Below are positions 51,360 through 59,349 of a stretch of DNA of 64,000 nucleotides, piece by piece. Numbering within the stretch: position 1 is the stretch's first letter; each line of letters opens with the position of its first letter. A program made the position numbers and the translations under genes. Source of the DNA: Paenibacillus silagei (GTDB lineage Bacteria > Bacillota > Bacilli > Paenibacillales > Paenibacillaceae); NCBI RefSeq assembly GCF_017874735.1, contig NZ_JAGGLV010000019.1, positions 1 through 64,000 on the forward strand, given 5' to 3'. Below the pieces are notes generated by a model. It was not told where the DNA came from and did no database searches. It saw nothing but the letters and a program-made list of their open reading frames with translations.

Positions 51360-54305
51360 TCACTTACGTTTGCTGTTTCTGGTGGTTCTTCTAAGAATCA
51401 AGCCCAGACCAGCGAGTGCCAAACCGGCAAAATAATAAGGCGCAGGACTGGATTCGCCCGTCTTCGGCAAGGTTCCATCCACAGGCACACCGCCTAGAGG
51501 AACCTCATCATCAATAAGGACTACATCGGGTGCCGGTTCTGCTGAAGGCGTTGGCTCCGGTGTTGCTGCTATTGGCGCAACCGCAACAGCCGGTGTCGGC
51601 GTCGGCACTGTTGTAGCTATTGGAGTTGCTACAGGTCCAAGCGGCAGCGGATCATCATTCACAACCACATCATTGCTCACGATAAATCCGATAATCGGAG
51701 TCGGCGTAGGCACTGGAGGGAAACTGAACGGCGGCGATGTTGGCGCTGGCGTTGTTACTGGTGTTGGATCTGGTGTCGGCGTCGGCGTTGGTGTCGGCTC
51801 TGGTGTCGGTGTCGGCGTTGGTGTCGGCGTTGGTGTCGGCGTCGGCGTTGGTGTCGGCTCTACCGTCGGTGTTGGTGTCGGCTCTGGTGTCGGCGTTGGC
51901 GTCGGCTCTACCGTCGGTGTCGGTGTTGGCTCTACCGTCGGTGTTGGTGTTGGTGTTGGCTCTGCCGTCGGTGTTGGTGTCGGCTCTGCCGTTGGCGTTG
52001 GTGTTGGTTCTACCGTCGGTGTTGGTGTCGGCTCTGCCGTTGGCGTTGGTGTCGGCTCTACCGTCGGTGTTGGTGTCGGTTCTGCCGTTGGCGTTGGTGT
52101 TGGCTCTGCCGTTGGCGTTGGTGTCGGTTCTACCGTCGGTGTTGGTGTCGGTACCGCCGTCGGCGTTGGTGTCGGCTCTACCGTCGGCGTTGGTGTCGGC
52201 TCTACCGTCGGTGTTGGTGTTGGTTCTACCGTCGGCGTTGGTGTCGGTACCGCCGTTGGCGTTGGTGTCGGCTCTGCCGTTGGTGTTGGTGTCGGTGTTG
52301 GTTCTACCGTCGGTGTTGGTGTTGGCTCTGCCGTCGGTGTTGGTGTCGGCTCTGCCGTTGGCGTTGGTGTTGGTTCTACCGTCGGTGTTGGTGTTGGCTC
52401 AGCTGTTGGCGTTGGTGTCGGTACTGCCGTTGGCGTTGGTGTCGGTTCTGCCGTTGGCGTCGGTGTCGGCTCTGCCGTCGGTGTTGGTGTCGGCTCTGCC
52501 GTTGGCGTTGGTGTCGGTCCCGCTGTTGGCGTCGGTGTCGGTACTGCCGTTGGCGTTGGTGTCGGTTCTGCCGTTGGCGTTGGTGTTGGTTCTACCGTCG
52601 GTGTTGGTGTCGGTTCTGCCGTTGGCGTTGGTGTCGGTACTGCTGTTGGCGTTGGTGTCGGTACTGCCGTTGGTGTTGGTGTCGGTTCTGCCGTTGGCGT
52701 TGGTGTCGGTACTGCCGTTGGCGTTGGTGTCGGTACTGCCGTTGGCGTTGGTGTCGGTACTGCTGTTGGCGTTGGTGTCGGCACCGCTGTTGGTGTCGGT
52801 GTTGGCTTCACCGTTGGCGTTGGTGTCGGCTTCACGGTCGGCGTTGGTGTTGGCTTCAAGGTCGGCGTTGGTGTCGGCTTCACAGTCGGCGTTGGTGTTG
52901 GCTTCACAGTCGGCGTTGGTGTCGGCTTCACGGTCGGCGTTGGTGTTGGCTTCACGGTCGGTGTCGGCTTCACGGTCGGCGTTGGTGTTGGCTTCACGGT
53001 CGGTGTCGGCTTCACGGTCGGCGTTGGTGTTGGCTTCACGGTCGGCGTTGGTGTCGGCTTCACCGTTGGCGTTGGTGTCGGTTTTACAGTCGGTGTTGGC
53101 TTTGGAGTTGGAGTGCACACAGGTGTAGGTGACGGTTTTATGGTCGGTGTTGGCTTCACAGTTGGAGTCGGCGTTACCGTCGGTGTTGGTTTCACTGTAG
53201 GTGTAGGCGTTACCGTCGGTGTTGGCTTCACTGTAGGTGTAGGCGTTACCGTCGGCGTTGGCTTCACTGTAGGTGTAGGCGTTACCGTTGGTGTTGGTTT
53301 CACAGTCGGTGTTGGCGTTACCGTTGGTGTTGGTTTCACAGTCGGTGTTGGCGTTACCGTTGGTGTTGGTTTCACAGTCGGCGTTGGTGTCGGTGATGGA
53401 CTAGGTGTCGGCGTTGCGGTCGGCGTCGGACTCGGCGGCGGCCCCTCTCCCTCGTACAATCCCAGGTGCATCTCAACCCCGCCGCTAAAAGATTTTGCAA
53501 TCAGAGTCCCGTACAGCTCTGCTCCGGCATAATGAACATCCGCTCTAGGTGCGAGGATCGTCCCGAAGAATGAGGTATAAGCGATATTCACCTCAGAAGC
53601 TTCGTAAAAGTTGAACAATACCTGACTGGCTCTGCCGTTATTCATTGCAAAGCTCGGCACATTGACTGTAGACCCGCTTATATTAATAATCAGCGTAGCG
53701 TTCTGTGCAATGTTGAATTCGATATAGTTGGTCTTCGCCAGTGTCGAGGCATCCAAATGAACTACATTGAAACGATCCGGTGCACTTATCTTGAGCTGTC
53801 CATAATTGTTATTGCCGATCTCATTCGTGTCAGCCAAGGCCCCATACTCTGTGGAACGGGAGATCAGAGCTTGCTGCTCGGCTGCAAAATCAATCGGGCT
53901 GGCATTTTTCTTCCCGCCTTTGATGTTGACACCAGGCTCATTGGCTGTAAAGCTATCCCCAAATACCACATTTCCATAGATCTCTCCACTGCCTGAATGT
54001 ACAAAATTCTTACCGGCCACAAGTACATCCGTCGGCGAAGCATCCCTGTACGCCCTAGCTACTCCGTAACCTCCGGAGAGGGTAATGTCCCCCGCCGCTG
54101 CCAGGCGGCCTTCAATCTGATCATTGGCTTGTTTAAAATCCCCGAGGATAAAAGCATTAAAATTCCCTGCGACCCCCAAAACCGGTGTTGGCGTATACGG
54201 CACCCCTGAAGCTGCTCTGACATCCGTACCCCACGTAAAAGCACTGGATACGGTCAATAGGCCCGCCATAATGATGGCGGCTGTTTTACGTACTCCTTTT
54301 TTCAA
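51360..54305 (-). CDS. LPXTG-anchored surface protein with choice-of-anchor-A domain and long Pro/Thr stalk
   Basis: 981-residue cell-wall protein. A signal peptide (about 1-32) is followed by a choice-of-anchor-A-type beta domain (about 40-285). About 590 residues of repeated PTPT-xx units follow, then a short tail, the sortase signal LPKTG (946-950), a membrane helix and the basic end RRTTRNSKRK. The stalk is charge-split: the half next to the head uses Val-Lys (PTPTVKP), the wall-proximal half uses Ala/Val-Glu (PTPTAEP, PTPTVEP). Start TTG 54305 with AGGAGG upstream. It is probably an adhesin or surface spacer. A GEMM-like riboswitch and terminator lie in its leader. The stalk length is prone to slippage. 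Confidence 0.9.
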   Translation of the reverse strand: MKKGVRKTAAIIMAGLLTVSSAFTWGTDVRAASGVPYTPTPVLGVAGNFNAFILGDFKQANDQIEGRLAAAGDITLSGGYGVARAYRDASPTDVLVAGKNFVHSGSGEIYGNVVFGDSFTANEPGVNIKGGKKNASPIDFAAEQQALISRSTEYGALADTNEIGNNNYGQLKISAPDRFNVVHLDASTLAKTNYIEFNIAQNATLIINISGSTVNVPSFAMNNGRASQVLFNFYEASEVNIAYTSFFGTILAPRADVHYAGAELYGTLIAKSFSGGVEMHLGLYEGEGPPPSPTPTATPTPSPSPTPTPTVKPTPTVTPTPTVKPTPTVTPTPTVKPTPTVTPTPTVKPTPTVTPTPTVKPTPTVTPTPTVKPTPTVTPTPTVKPTPTIKPSPTPVCTPTPKPTPTVKPTPTPTVKPTPTPTVKPTPTPTVKPTPTVKPTPTPTVKPTPTVKPTPTPTVKPTPTPTVKPTPTPTVKPTPTPTLKPTPTPTVKPTPTPTVKPTPTPTAVPTPTPTAVPTPTPTAVPTPTPTAVPTPTPTAEPTPTPTAVPTPTPTAVPTPTPTAEPTPTPTVEPTPTPTAEPTPTPTAVPTPTPTAGPTPTPTAEPTPTPTAEPTPTPTAEPTPTPTAVPTPTPTAEPTPTPTVEPTPTPTAEPTPTPTAEPTPTPTVEPTPTPTPTAEPTPTPTAVPTPTPTVEPTPTPTVEPTPTPTVEPTPTPTAVPTPTPTVEPTPTPTAEPTPTPTAEPTPTPTVEPTPTPTAEPTPTPTVEPTPTPTAEPTPTPTAEPTPTPTPTVEPTPTPTVEPTPTPTPEPTPTPTVEPTPTPTPTPTPTPTPTPTPEPTPTPTPTPDPTPVTTPAPTSPPFSFPPVPTPTPIIGFIVSNDVVVNDDPLPLGPVATPIATTVPTPTPAVAVAPIAATPEPTPSAEPAPDVVLIDDEVPLGGVPVDGTLPKTGESSPAPYYFAGLALAGLGLILRRTTRNSKRK
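51750..53440. repeat. Low-complexity repeat encoding the Pro/Thr stalk
   Basis: About 1.7 kb of 18-bp and 12-residue-coding units in GGTGTTGGTGTCGG style on the plus strand. The bias leaves long false open frames on the plus strand (for example 51673-53532, Gly/Val repeats). The array is a likely hotspot for copy-number change. Confidence 0.9.
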
Positions 54306-54359
54306 TAGTCCACACCTCCTAGTTACTATTCTATGAATCTGTCACGCGACTATAACAAC

Positions 54360-54394
54360 AAAAAGACCGCCACGAAGGGTTAGCTTCACGGCGG
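54360..54394 (-). terminator. Riboswitch-linked terminator in the stalk-protein leader
   Basis: Minus-strand arms CCGCCGTGAAG and CTTCGTGGCGG (54394-54384, 54377-54367) with two G-U pairs, loop CTAACC, then TCTTTTTG. It lies between the aptamer candidate and the gene, so it can act as a transcription switch. Confidence 0.8.
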
Positions 54395-54396
54395 CC

Positions 54397-54477
54397 GGAC
54401 GACCCTAGCCTCAACTTTAGAGACAGTAGATTCCTGACTTTGCGTCCCGTTCTTTCGATACGGTTTGCGTTTGTACA
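54397..54477 (-). promoter_or_regulatory. GEMM-like (c-di-GMP-I class) riboswitch candidate
   Basis: Minus-strand leader contains GCAAACC, a GAAA-capped stem (CCGT...TCGAAAGA...ACGG), GGGACGCAAAG and a later GAGGCTAGGG, in that order, as in the GEMM-I aptamer. The canonical closing helices are not obvious by eye, so this is a variant or an imperfect match. It is followed directly by an intrinsic terminator and the surface-protein gene, a layout known for c-di-GMP control of adhesins. GEMM variants that bind cGAMP exist, so the ligand is uncertain. Confidence 0.6.
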
Positions 54478-54557
54478 TGATTTCGGTATGCAATTGAGAT
54501 TTGCTTATGTAAGATCATTGTTGAGTCTATGACATTTGTTACTTTTGTACTAATTTC

Positions 54558-54587
54558 AGTTTATCCGCTCCCCCACCCTATTGTCAA
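54558..54587 (-). promoter_or_regulatory. Promoter of the LPXTG stalk gene
   Basis: Minus-strand TTGACA (54587-54582), 18 bp, TAAACT (54563-54558), giving a leader of about 245 bases that includes aptamer and terminator. Confidence 0.6.
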
Positions 54588-54812
54588 TCCACTCCCAGTA
54601 TATTTTTTGAAATTATTTTTTACGATGGTTGCTCATTGATCCCTTGTACCATAAGGGTTCAGGGGCGAGTCTCTTTTTTATCTACTGACGAAAAAAGTCG
54701 AGAAATCAGAGGATTGGCTATAGCCGTTTGTCTCTCTTTTCTATAATACTATCAATTTATATCATTTAAATTTGATGCATTCGTCCTATTTTATCGCCCT
54801 CAGCCCAGCTCC

Positions 54813-54841
54813 AAAAAAAGTGCCGCCCATAGGGACGACAC
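54813..54841 (-). terminator. Terminator of the 35-residue membrane protein gene
   Basis: Minus-strand GTGTCGTCCC pairs with GGGCGGCAC with small bulges, then seven T (54819-54813). Confidence 0.65.
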
Positions 54842-54879
54842 CTGCTAATAGACTTCATATATTTTGAATAAAATGTCGC

Positions 54880-54987
54880 CTAGGCAGACCCGAACAGCTG
54901 AACCCAGCCAATCATCGATACCCAGAGCGGAACACTTAGAATGATCCCGAATACCAAACCACGGCGGAGGCTTCCTTCATGACTCAT
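54880..54987 (-). CDS. Small membrane protein of 35 residues
   Basis: ATG 54987 with AAAGGAGAATGGCA upstream, an excellent site. The peptide starts MSHEGSLRRG and continues as one hydrophobic helix (LVFGIILSVPLWVSMIGW), ending LFGSA, a short basic-then-hydrophobic design common to Bacillales small membrane proteins. The terminator just after the stop (54841-54813) supports a real gene. Function is unknown. Confidence 0.7.
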   Translation of the reverse strand: MSHEGSLRRGLVFGIILSVPLWVSMIGWVQLFGSA

Positions 54988-55136
54988 TGCCATTCTCCTT
55001 TGAGCTGATTTATTTATCAATCTTTAATATTTCAATTTTAATATAAAATAATTCATCTTATTTTTTTGTGAAATATATCACATTATTTGAGTTAATTTAT
55101 AAAACCCATTGATTATTTTTTGAAGGATGAGTTACA

Positions 55137-55535
55137 ATGCGAATATACGTTCTCTTTGAGGGGTTGAGAAGGATGCAAAGAGCAGAGAGCCAGGATAACC
55201 TGCTGGTCAAATCCTATATTTTGCTGCCGCTTATTCTATCCGCCTTCGAGCGCGATGCTTCTGCTATAGCCTCTGAGCTGCGCACGCCTGCACCTTATCT
55301 GGAGGTAATCCAGTCGGCCGCTCATGCCGCTTCTGCCGATCTGCGGGAGGTCCGTGCCGGAATGCGCGCCCGTGGTCTGAAGGTCTATGAGCAGCAGCGG
55401 CTGGAGACGGGTGTTGAAGCCAAATTTGTCTGCAGGGGCTATCACGAACGGATGCTGCTGCTGGATGATGTAATTGCCGCCCAGGCCACTCTGCATATGC
55501 GCAGATATCTGGGTATGAAGATGGAGCAGCACTAA
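55137..55535 (+). CDS. Protein of unknown function, 132 residues
   Basis: Mostly helical protein (ESQDNLLVKSYILLPLILSAFERD and later DDVIAAQATLHMRRYLG). ATG 55137 follows AAGGATGAG; an ATG 12 codons on (55173) also has a GAGGGG upstream. No signal peptide or motif I recognise. It could be a conserved Paenibacillus hypothetical. The gap 54988-55136 shows only AT-rich promoter-like DNA. Confidence 0.6.
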   Translation: MRIYVLFEGLRRMQRAESQDNLLVKSYILLPLILSAFERDASAIASELRTPAPYLEVIQSAAHAASADLREVRAGMRARGLKVYEQQRLETGVEAKFVCRGYHERMLLLDDVIAAQATLHMRRYLGMKMEQH

Positions 55536-55542
55536 CAAAGAA

Positions 55543-55566
55543 GCCTGCCGCAAGCGGCAGACTTCT
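55543..55566. terminator. Hairpin after the 132-residue protein gene
   Basis: AAGCCTGCCG and CGGCAGACTT pair with one mismatch around a 4-base loop, and T's follow on both strands. Confidence 0.65.
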
Positions 55567-55591
55567 GCATTAAATGATCGCCCGGATGCGG

Positions 55592-55732
55592 CTACATTAA
55601 CAACGTCCAATACCCCAATGTGCCGCATATCACCACCACAGCTACCGGGTACAGGATTCTCCGGCTTACCTGATCCCTGAACGCAAGAAACAAACAAAGC
55701 ATACAAAGCCATGCAATTAGAAGGCTTCCCAT
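55592..55732 (-). CDS. Possible 46-residue membrane protein
   Basis: ATG 55732 opens a frame with two hydrophobic segments (LLIAWLCMLCLFLAF, YPVAVVVICGTLGYWTLL) separated by a charged RDQVSRR loop. The nearest ribosome binding site, AAGGAG, is about 15 bases upstream, too far, and overlaps another short frame. Plausible but weak. Confidence 0.35.
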   Translation of the reverse strand: MGSLLIAWLCMLCLFLAFRDQVSRRILYPVAVVVICGTLGYWTLLM

Positions 55733-55897
55733 CTATTATGCATACGCTCCTTCCCGGCATTTCTGCCCCTCTCCAGCGGTAGACCGCCTCAGAGCACAAA
55801 TCTCCTTATATATAGGAAGATTTCCCGCCGAATATCCCAATTATACCAGCTGACAGCCAATCTGGAGCAATTTTTCTTCACATTGCCGTCAAGAAAT

Positions 55898-56320
55898 TCA
55901 CAGTTCCTCTTCCAGCACCGGATATTCCCAGAAACCCAGACGTCCCTTAGCAGGTATGGGATGTACCAGCGGAACAACCTCCTCCAGCATCCAGGCATAC
56001 CTTCCTTCGGCATAATTGCCGAATACATATTCATTGCCGCCCGGCCAGCCTTGCTGCGCAAGCTCCGGCGTCACCTCACAGCAATCCGCAATGCGGCTGA
56101 CTGCAATGATCTTGCCGGTTGGCAGGTTGTCCGCAGTGTAACCGTAACGTGCCAGCAACGACTGATACGGCTCCGTCCGGCAGATCGCCTTATTCACCTG
56201 CATCCCGGCATGAATGGCTAACTCTCCCCGGTGGGCGGTCCGCCAGGTCCGGGTTTCGATTTGCTTTTCTCCCAGCGCAATTAACGTGGCCCACGGCTGG
56301 CGAATGGTTAGGCATTTCAT
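55898..56320 (-). CDS. ASCH-domain protein
   Basis: 140-residue protein with the ASCH fold: MKCLTIRQPWATLIALGEKQIETRTWRT at the N-terminus and GKIIAVSRIADCCEV later. ASCH domains are thought to bind RNA; a few are amidohydrolases such as YqfB. Role unknown. GGAGG lies upstream. It is divergent from the DUF2278 gene. Confidence 0.85.
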   Translation of the reverse strand: MKCLTIRQPWATLIALGEKQIETRTWRTAHRGELAIHAGMQVNKAICRTEPYQSLLARYGYTADNLPTGKIIAVSRIADCCEVTPELAQQGWPGGNEYVFGNYAEGRYAWMLEEVVPLVHPIPAKGRLGFWEYPVLEEEL

Positions 56321-56417
56321 AATGCAGCTTGCCTCCTCTGTTGAACACCTTTTACTTTAGAATTACTATGGCCTTCTATGGGAAACATTAATAGCTAAGA
56401 AGGGGGACTGACGAACT

Positions 56418-57173
56418 ATGGGTAACGGATTAGATCAAGGGTACGGGGTATTAAAATGCAAATTATCCAATGAGAATACCATATATAAGCTAGGTGTCAA
56501 AAATAATCATGTCCAGGTACTGGTTGAGGTTGAAGGTGATATTAATAAAAAGTACAGGGTGGCTATCAATATCAGATCAAGCGCAAAAGCGGAACATTTA
56601 CCGGAGGACACTGCAAATCAGGTGCTTTATTATGTGGGCGAAGATTTCAAAGCGGAAGAAACGGCCCGTTGGCTCACGCTTGAATCCGGCTTCACGAAGA
56701 TCACCGGGCATAACCGGAGCCTTGCCCTTGATTATATCAGGGGAAACCTGGTGATTCCCAGTAAGATGGTAGCTCTGCCTAATACGAACCGGAATGAACC
56801 CGAAGACAGCGATCCCCGCAACAATCTTTATGACAAAATCACCTCTTATCTCAAGGAGGCACAGCAACAGGATGCAACCCTGTACGTATTCGGCGAGCCT
56901 TGGGGACCCGAAGAGGATAAGCCCGATAAGTACTTCGGCTTCTCCCCTGGGCAGGGCGTTCATAATATTCATATGAACCAAGGCAATGCGGGCGGGTACG
57001 CCAGAGAAAATGGCACATGGCAAGACGGCGGCGTCCTTATTCATTTCGAGAATGAACACAGATGGGTGGCTATCTTCCTGGCCTTCCAATCCCAATCCTG
57101 GTGTACTAACGACCAGGGAGATGCCACCAAGCCGGTTAGTGAATGCGGTCATACTAGTATCGGAGGCAAATAA
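56418..57173 (+). CDS. DUF2278 (YukJ-like) protein
   Basis: 251-residue soluble protein of the YukJ family (GYGVLKCKL at the start; GVHNIHMNQGNAGGY near residue 188). No function is established for the family; structural similarity to lectin-like or nuclease folds has not been settled as far as I know. AAGGGGG precedes the ATG. It stands just left of the AT-rich segment. Confidence 0.85.
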   Translation: MGNGLDQGYGVLKCKLSNENTIYKLGVKNNHVQVLVEVEGDINKKYRVAINIRSSAKAEHLPEDTANQVLYYVGEDFKAEETARWLTLESGFTKITGHNRSLALDYIRGNLVIPSKMVALPNTNRNEPEDSDPRNNLYDKITSYLKEAQQQDATLYVFGEPWGPEEDKPDKYFGFSPGQGVHNIHMNQGNAGGYARENGTWQDGGVLIHFENEHRWVAIFLAFQSQSWCTNDQGDATKPVSECGHTSIGGK

Positions 57174-57358
57174 AAAATGCGGTCGTAATAATAATCCGGT
57201 GTGTGAGTACTTTTCTCATAAGAACTCCTGCTATCTAATATTAATATGGTTTGAATGAAACAACAGAGCATTTAGGAAAACATTACGATATTTTATTTAA
57301 ATTTTGTAAATATTTATGTTAATATATAGATGACTACTATACGGAAGGAGTCGTTTTC

Positions 57359-57715
57359 ATGAAAAATGTACTCTCTGTAATTTTCGCATTTTCACTTTTG
57401 GTTACCGTAGTGGGTTGTAGTTCAACTTCTAAACAAAACTCTAGTGGTGACTGGTCTTCACTTTTTGTTGTATGGAATGGGGATATGTATACTTTCGATA
57501 ATCAAACTTTAGATTCTGTCGATGAGCAGATTGGTGAAATTGAAGAATTTTCCGATAATGAAGCAACAATTTTCTCTTCAAAAATATTCTCTAATAAATA
57601 TATCGTGGGAACGAAAATATTTAAAATAAAGGAAGTTGACCCAGAGGAATCAATCGCAGTTGAATATAATGGTAAGTACTATAAGGGGAATAATGCAGGT
57701 AAATATGGATCATAA
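57359..57715 (+). CDS. Lipoprotein of unknown function, 118 residues
   Basis: Signal peptide with lipobox (VTVVGC, Cys20), then a small beta-rich domain with an N-terminal WNGDMYTFDNQT and C-terminal VEYNGKYYKGNNAGKYGS, Tyr-rich. AT-rich codon use contrasts with most neighbours. GGAAGGAG precedes the ATG. It is monocistronic, with the terminator at 57721-57761. It shares the region with a secreted protease. Confidence 0.7.
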   Translation: MKNVLSVIFAFSLLVTVVGCSSTSKQNSSGDWSSLFVVWNGDMYTFDNQTLDSVDEQIGEIEEFSDNEATIFSSKIFSNKYIVGTKIFKIKEVDPEESIAVEYNGKYYKGNNAGKYGS

Positions 57716-57720
57716 TCAAC

Positions 57721-57761
57721 AGGCCAATGGAATCAATTATAGTCCCATTGGCCTGTTTTTT
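57721..57761 (+). terminator. Terminator of the 118-residue lipoprotein gene
   Basis: AGGCCAATGG (57721-57730) and CCATTGGCCT (57745-57754), then G T6. Confidence 0.9.
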
Positions 57762-57853
57762 GTTTTATCACTTCATAAATATTGACAATTTTAAATATTT
57801 AGATTTAAAATAAAATACATATTTAGAAAATTTTATAATAAGGAGGAGTAAGG

Positions 57854-58399
57854 ATGAAATTCAAAAGAATATTTATGTTAGCGTTTTCCGCCTTATTGTT
57901 TTCTTCAATGCTAATGATTAATTCTTCTACCTATGCTTGGAATGCACTTGGTGGTAAGTACCCCGGTTCAAGAGTTGGTTTCGTATATCAAGGAACTTCA
58001 GCAACATATAATTTAGCTACAGCTTCAGGTGTTGCAGCATGGAGAGACTCAGGTGCTGGTGTAGTCTTTAGTGGAGGAAGTCCAGGCGGGACAAATGTAA
58101 TGATTTTCAGTCAAGACAATTACGGTAAAAATATCGGTTGGAATGCCCGATGTGCAAATAAACCAGTCCATACTTCAGGCATTTACACTAGATCATTTAT
58201 TGACTTTAATACAAGTACTATGGATGACATGACTAACAGTCAAAGACAAGGAGTCTCTGCTCACGAGATAGGACATGCTCTTGGATTAGATCATGTATCA
58301 GATACAACTCAAATTATGTGTACTTGGGGTGGCGGCAGAACTGCTATAGTTCCAGGTGCAGATGACAAAAATGGTATATTTGCTATTTATGCGATATGA
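57854..58399 (+). CDS. Secreted matrixin-type metalloprotease
   Basis: 181-residue secreted zinc protease. A signal peptide (1-28, ending STYA) is followed by a catalytic domain without propeptide. Zinc motif HEIGHALGLDH (His137, His141, His147) and Met155 in the Met-turn QIMCT identify a metzincin of the matrixin/peptidase M10 type. AAGGAGG precedes the ATG. A possible partner gene follows 15 bp after its stop. AT-rich composition suggests recent acquisition. The compact size, without haemopexin or calcium-repeat domains, is typical of small bacterial matrixins. Confidence 0.88.
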   Translation: MKFKRIFMLAFSALLFSSMLMINSSTYAWNALGGKYPGSRVGFVYQGTSATYNLATASGVAAWRDSGAGVVFSGGSPGGTNVMIFSQDNYGKNIGWNARCANKPVHTSGIYTRSFIDFNTSTMDDMTNSQRQGVSAHEIGHALGLDHVSDTTQIMCTWGGGRTAIVPGADDKNGIFAIYAI

Positions 58400-58414
58400 G
58401 AAAGGGTGATATCT

Positions 58415-58969
58415 ATGATAAATAAAAGATTTTCAAAGACACTAATGCTAGCCATTTCCTCTTTAATTTTAATTGGAGGATTGGGTTATACTTTTTACCA
58501 TTCTGAAGCATCTAAATCTACTAAGAATGTAACAATGCATTTTGACTTAACCGAAAGTTTCGATTCTGCCGATAGCCTTGAGAAAAGTGCTCCTGTTATC
58601 GCAAAAGTTAAGGTAAATACGGCAAAAAGTTTTGATTATGGGAATATAGTATTCACCTTATCTGATGCAGAAATCCAAAAAATATATAAAGGAAACCTTA
58701 CTAACAACACAGCAATCAATATTTTAGAAACTGGTGGTACTGGCGAGGATGGATTAAATTATTCGGTTGAAGGCAATGCTGTATTTTCTAAAGGTGACGA
58801 AGCTATTGTTTATCTCGAAAAGTATGTGGGTCCAGTTGCAGAGGATGCTTATGTAATTAAAGGAGTTTATGAAGGGAAATTCCGTCTTGAGGGAGAGCGC
58901 ATAATACCACCAGAAGAGTCGCGAGGAAATTTAGAACAGGTGACTTCTATTAGCGATTTGAACCTATAA
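58415..58969 (+). CDS. Membrane-anchored or secreted protein of unknown function, 184 residues
   Basis: Starts at ATG 58415 (AAAGGGTGA upstream) with one N-terminal hydrophobic helix (about 9-27) and an extracytoplasmic domain rich in beta strands. It includes FDLTESFDSADSLEKSAPVIAKVKV and ends in VTSISDLNL. No motif I recognise. It lies 15 bp behind the metzincin gene and is surely co-transcribed, so it may be an immunity-like inhibitor, substrate or chaperone of the protease. That is inference from position only. Confidence 0.65.
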   Translation: MINKRFSKTLMLAISSLILIGGLGYTFYHSEASKSTKNVTMHFDLTESFDSADSLEKSAPVIAKVKVNTAKSFDYGNIVFTLSDAEIQKIYKGNLTNNTAINILETGGTGEDGLNYSVEGNAVFSKGDEAIVYLEKYVGPVAEDAYVIKGVYEGKFRLEGERIIPPEESRGNLEQVTSISDLNL

Positions 58970-59018
58970 TAATATCAACGATTCTCAAATTTCTCTAAAG
59001 TTTCAAATGTTAAAAAAG

Positions 59019-59053
59019 GAGCAATTCTCGTTATTAGAGAATCGTTCTTTTTT
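59019..59053 (+). terminator. Terminator of the protease operon
   Basis: GAGCAATTCTC (59019-59029) and GAGAATCGTTC (59037-59047), 7-base loop, then T6. Confidence 0.75.
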
Positions 59054-59132
59054 GTTTTTTGTGGAAGAGGGCAAAACAACCACTTTACTCGAGTAAAGGT
59101 TAGAAGAATGGTAGATGTTGATGCTTGCATAG

Positions 59133-59170
59133 AAAAAAGGCGCAGTTCCAAAAAACCGGAAACCCGCGCC
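59133..59170 (-). terminator. Terminator of the tRNA-Thr gene
   Basis: Minus strand: GGCGC (59170-59166) with GCGCC (59143-59139), an inner stem TTTCC/GGAA-type pairing, then six T (59138-59133). It lies about 20 bp after the tRNA 3' end. Confidence 0.75.
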
Positions 59171-59189
59171 ACTATCGACTTTGTAAGAA

Positions 59190-59261
59190 TGCTGGTGAAG
59201 GGAATTGAACCCCCGGCCTACGCATTACGAGTGCGTTGCTCTACCCCTGAGCTACACCAGC
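59190..59261 (-). tRNA. tRNA-Thr (anticodon CGT)
   Basis: 72-base tRNA: acceptor GCTGGTG with CACCAGC plus discriminator A, D arm GCTCAGGGGTAGAGC, anticodon arm ACGCA-CTCGTAA-TGCGT giving anticodon CGT (threonine, codon ACG; 59229-59227), T arm GGGGGTTCAATTCCC. The terminal CCA is not encoded. Monocistronic, with its own terminator. Confidence 0.95.
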
Positions 59262-59349
59262 GAACAGACTTTGCTGTCCTGCCAAACACAAAATATTATA
59301 ACTCTTCCAGCGGAAAACGCAACCCTTTTTTCCGCTGGATACTGTGTCA

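Noticed and set aside
51673..53532. Long plus-strand frames over the stalk gene (Gly/Val repeats)
   Set aside because: They are side effects of the repeat on the coding strand; no ribosome binding site, and the minus-strand gene has signal peptide, LPXTG and terminator.
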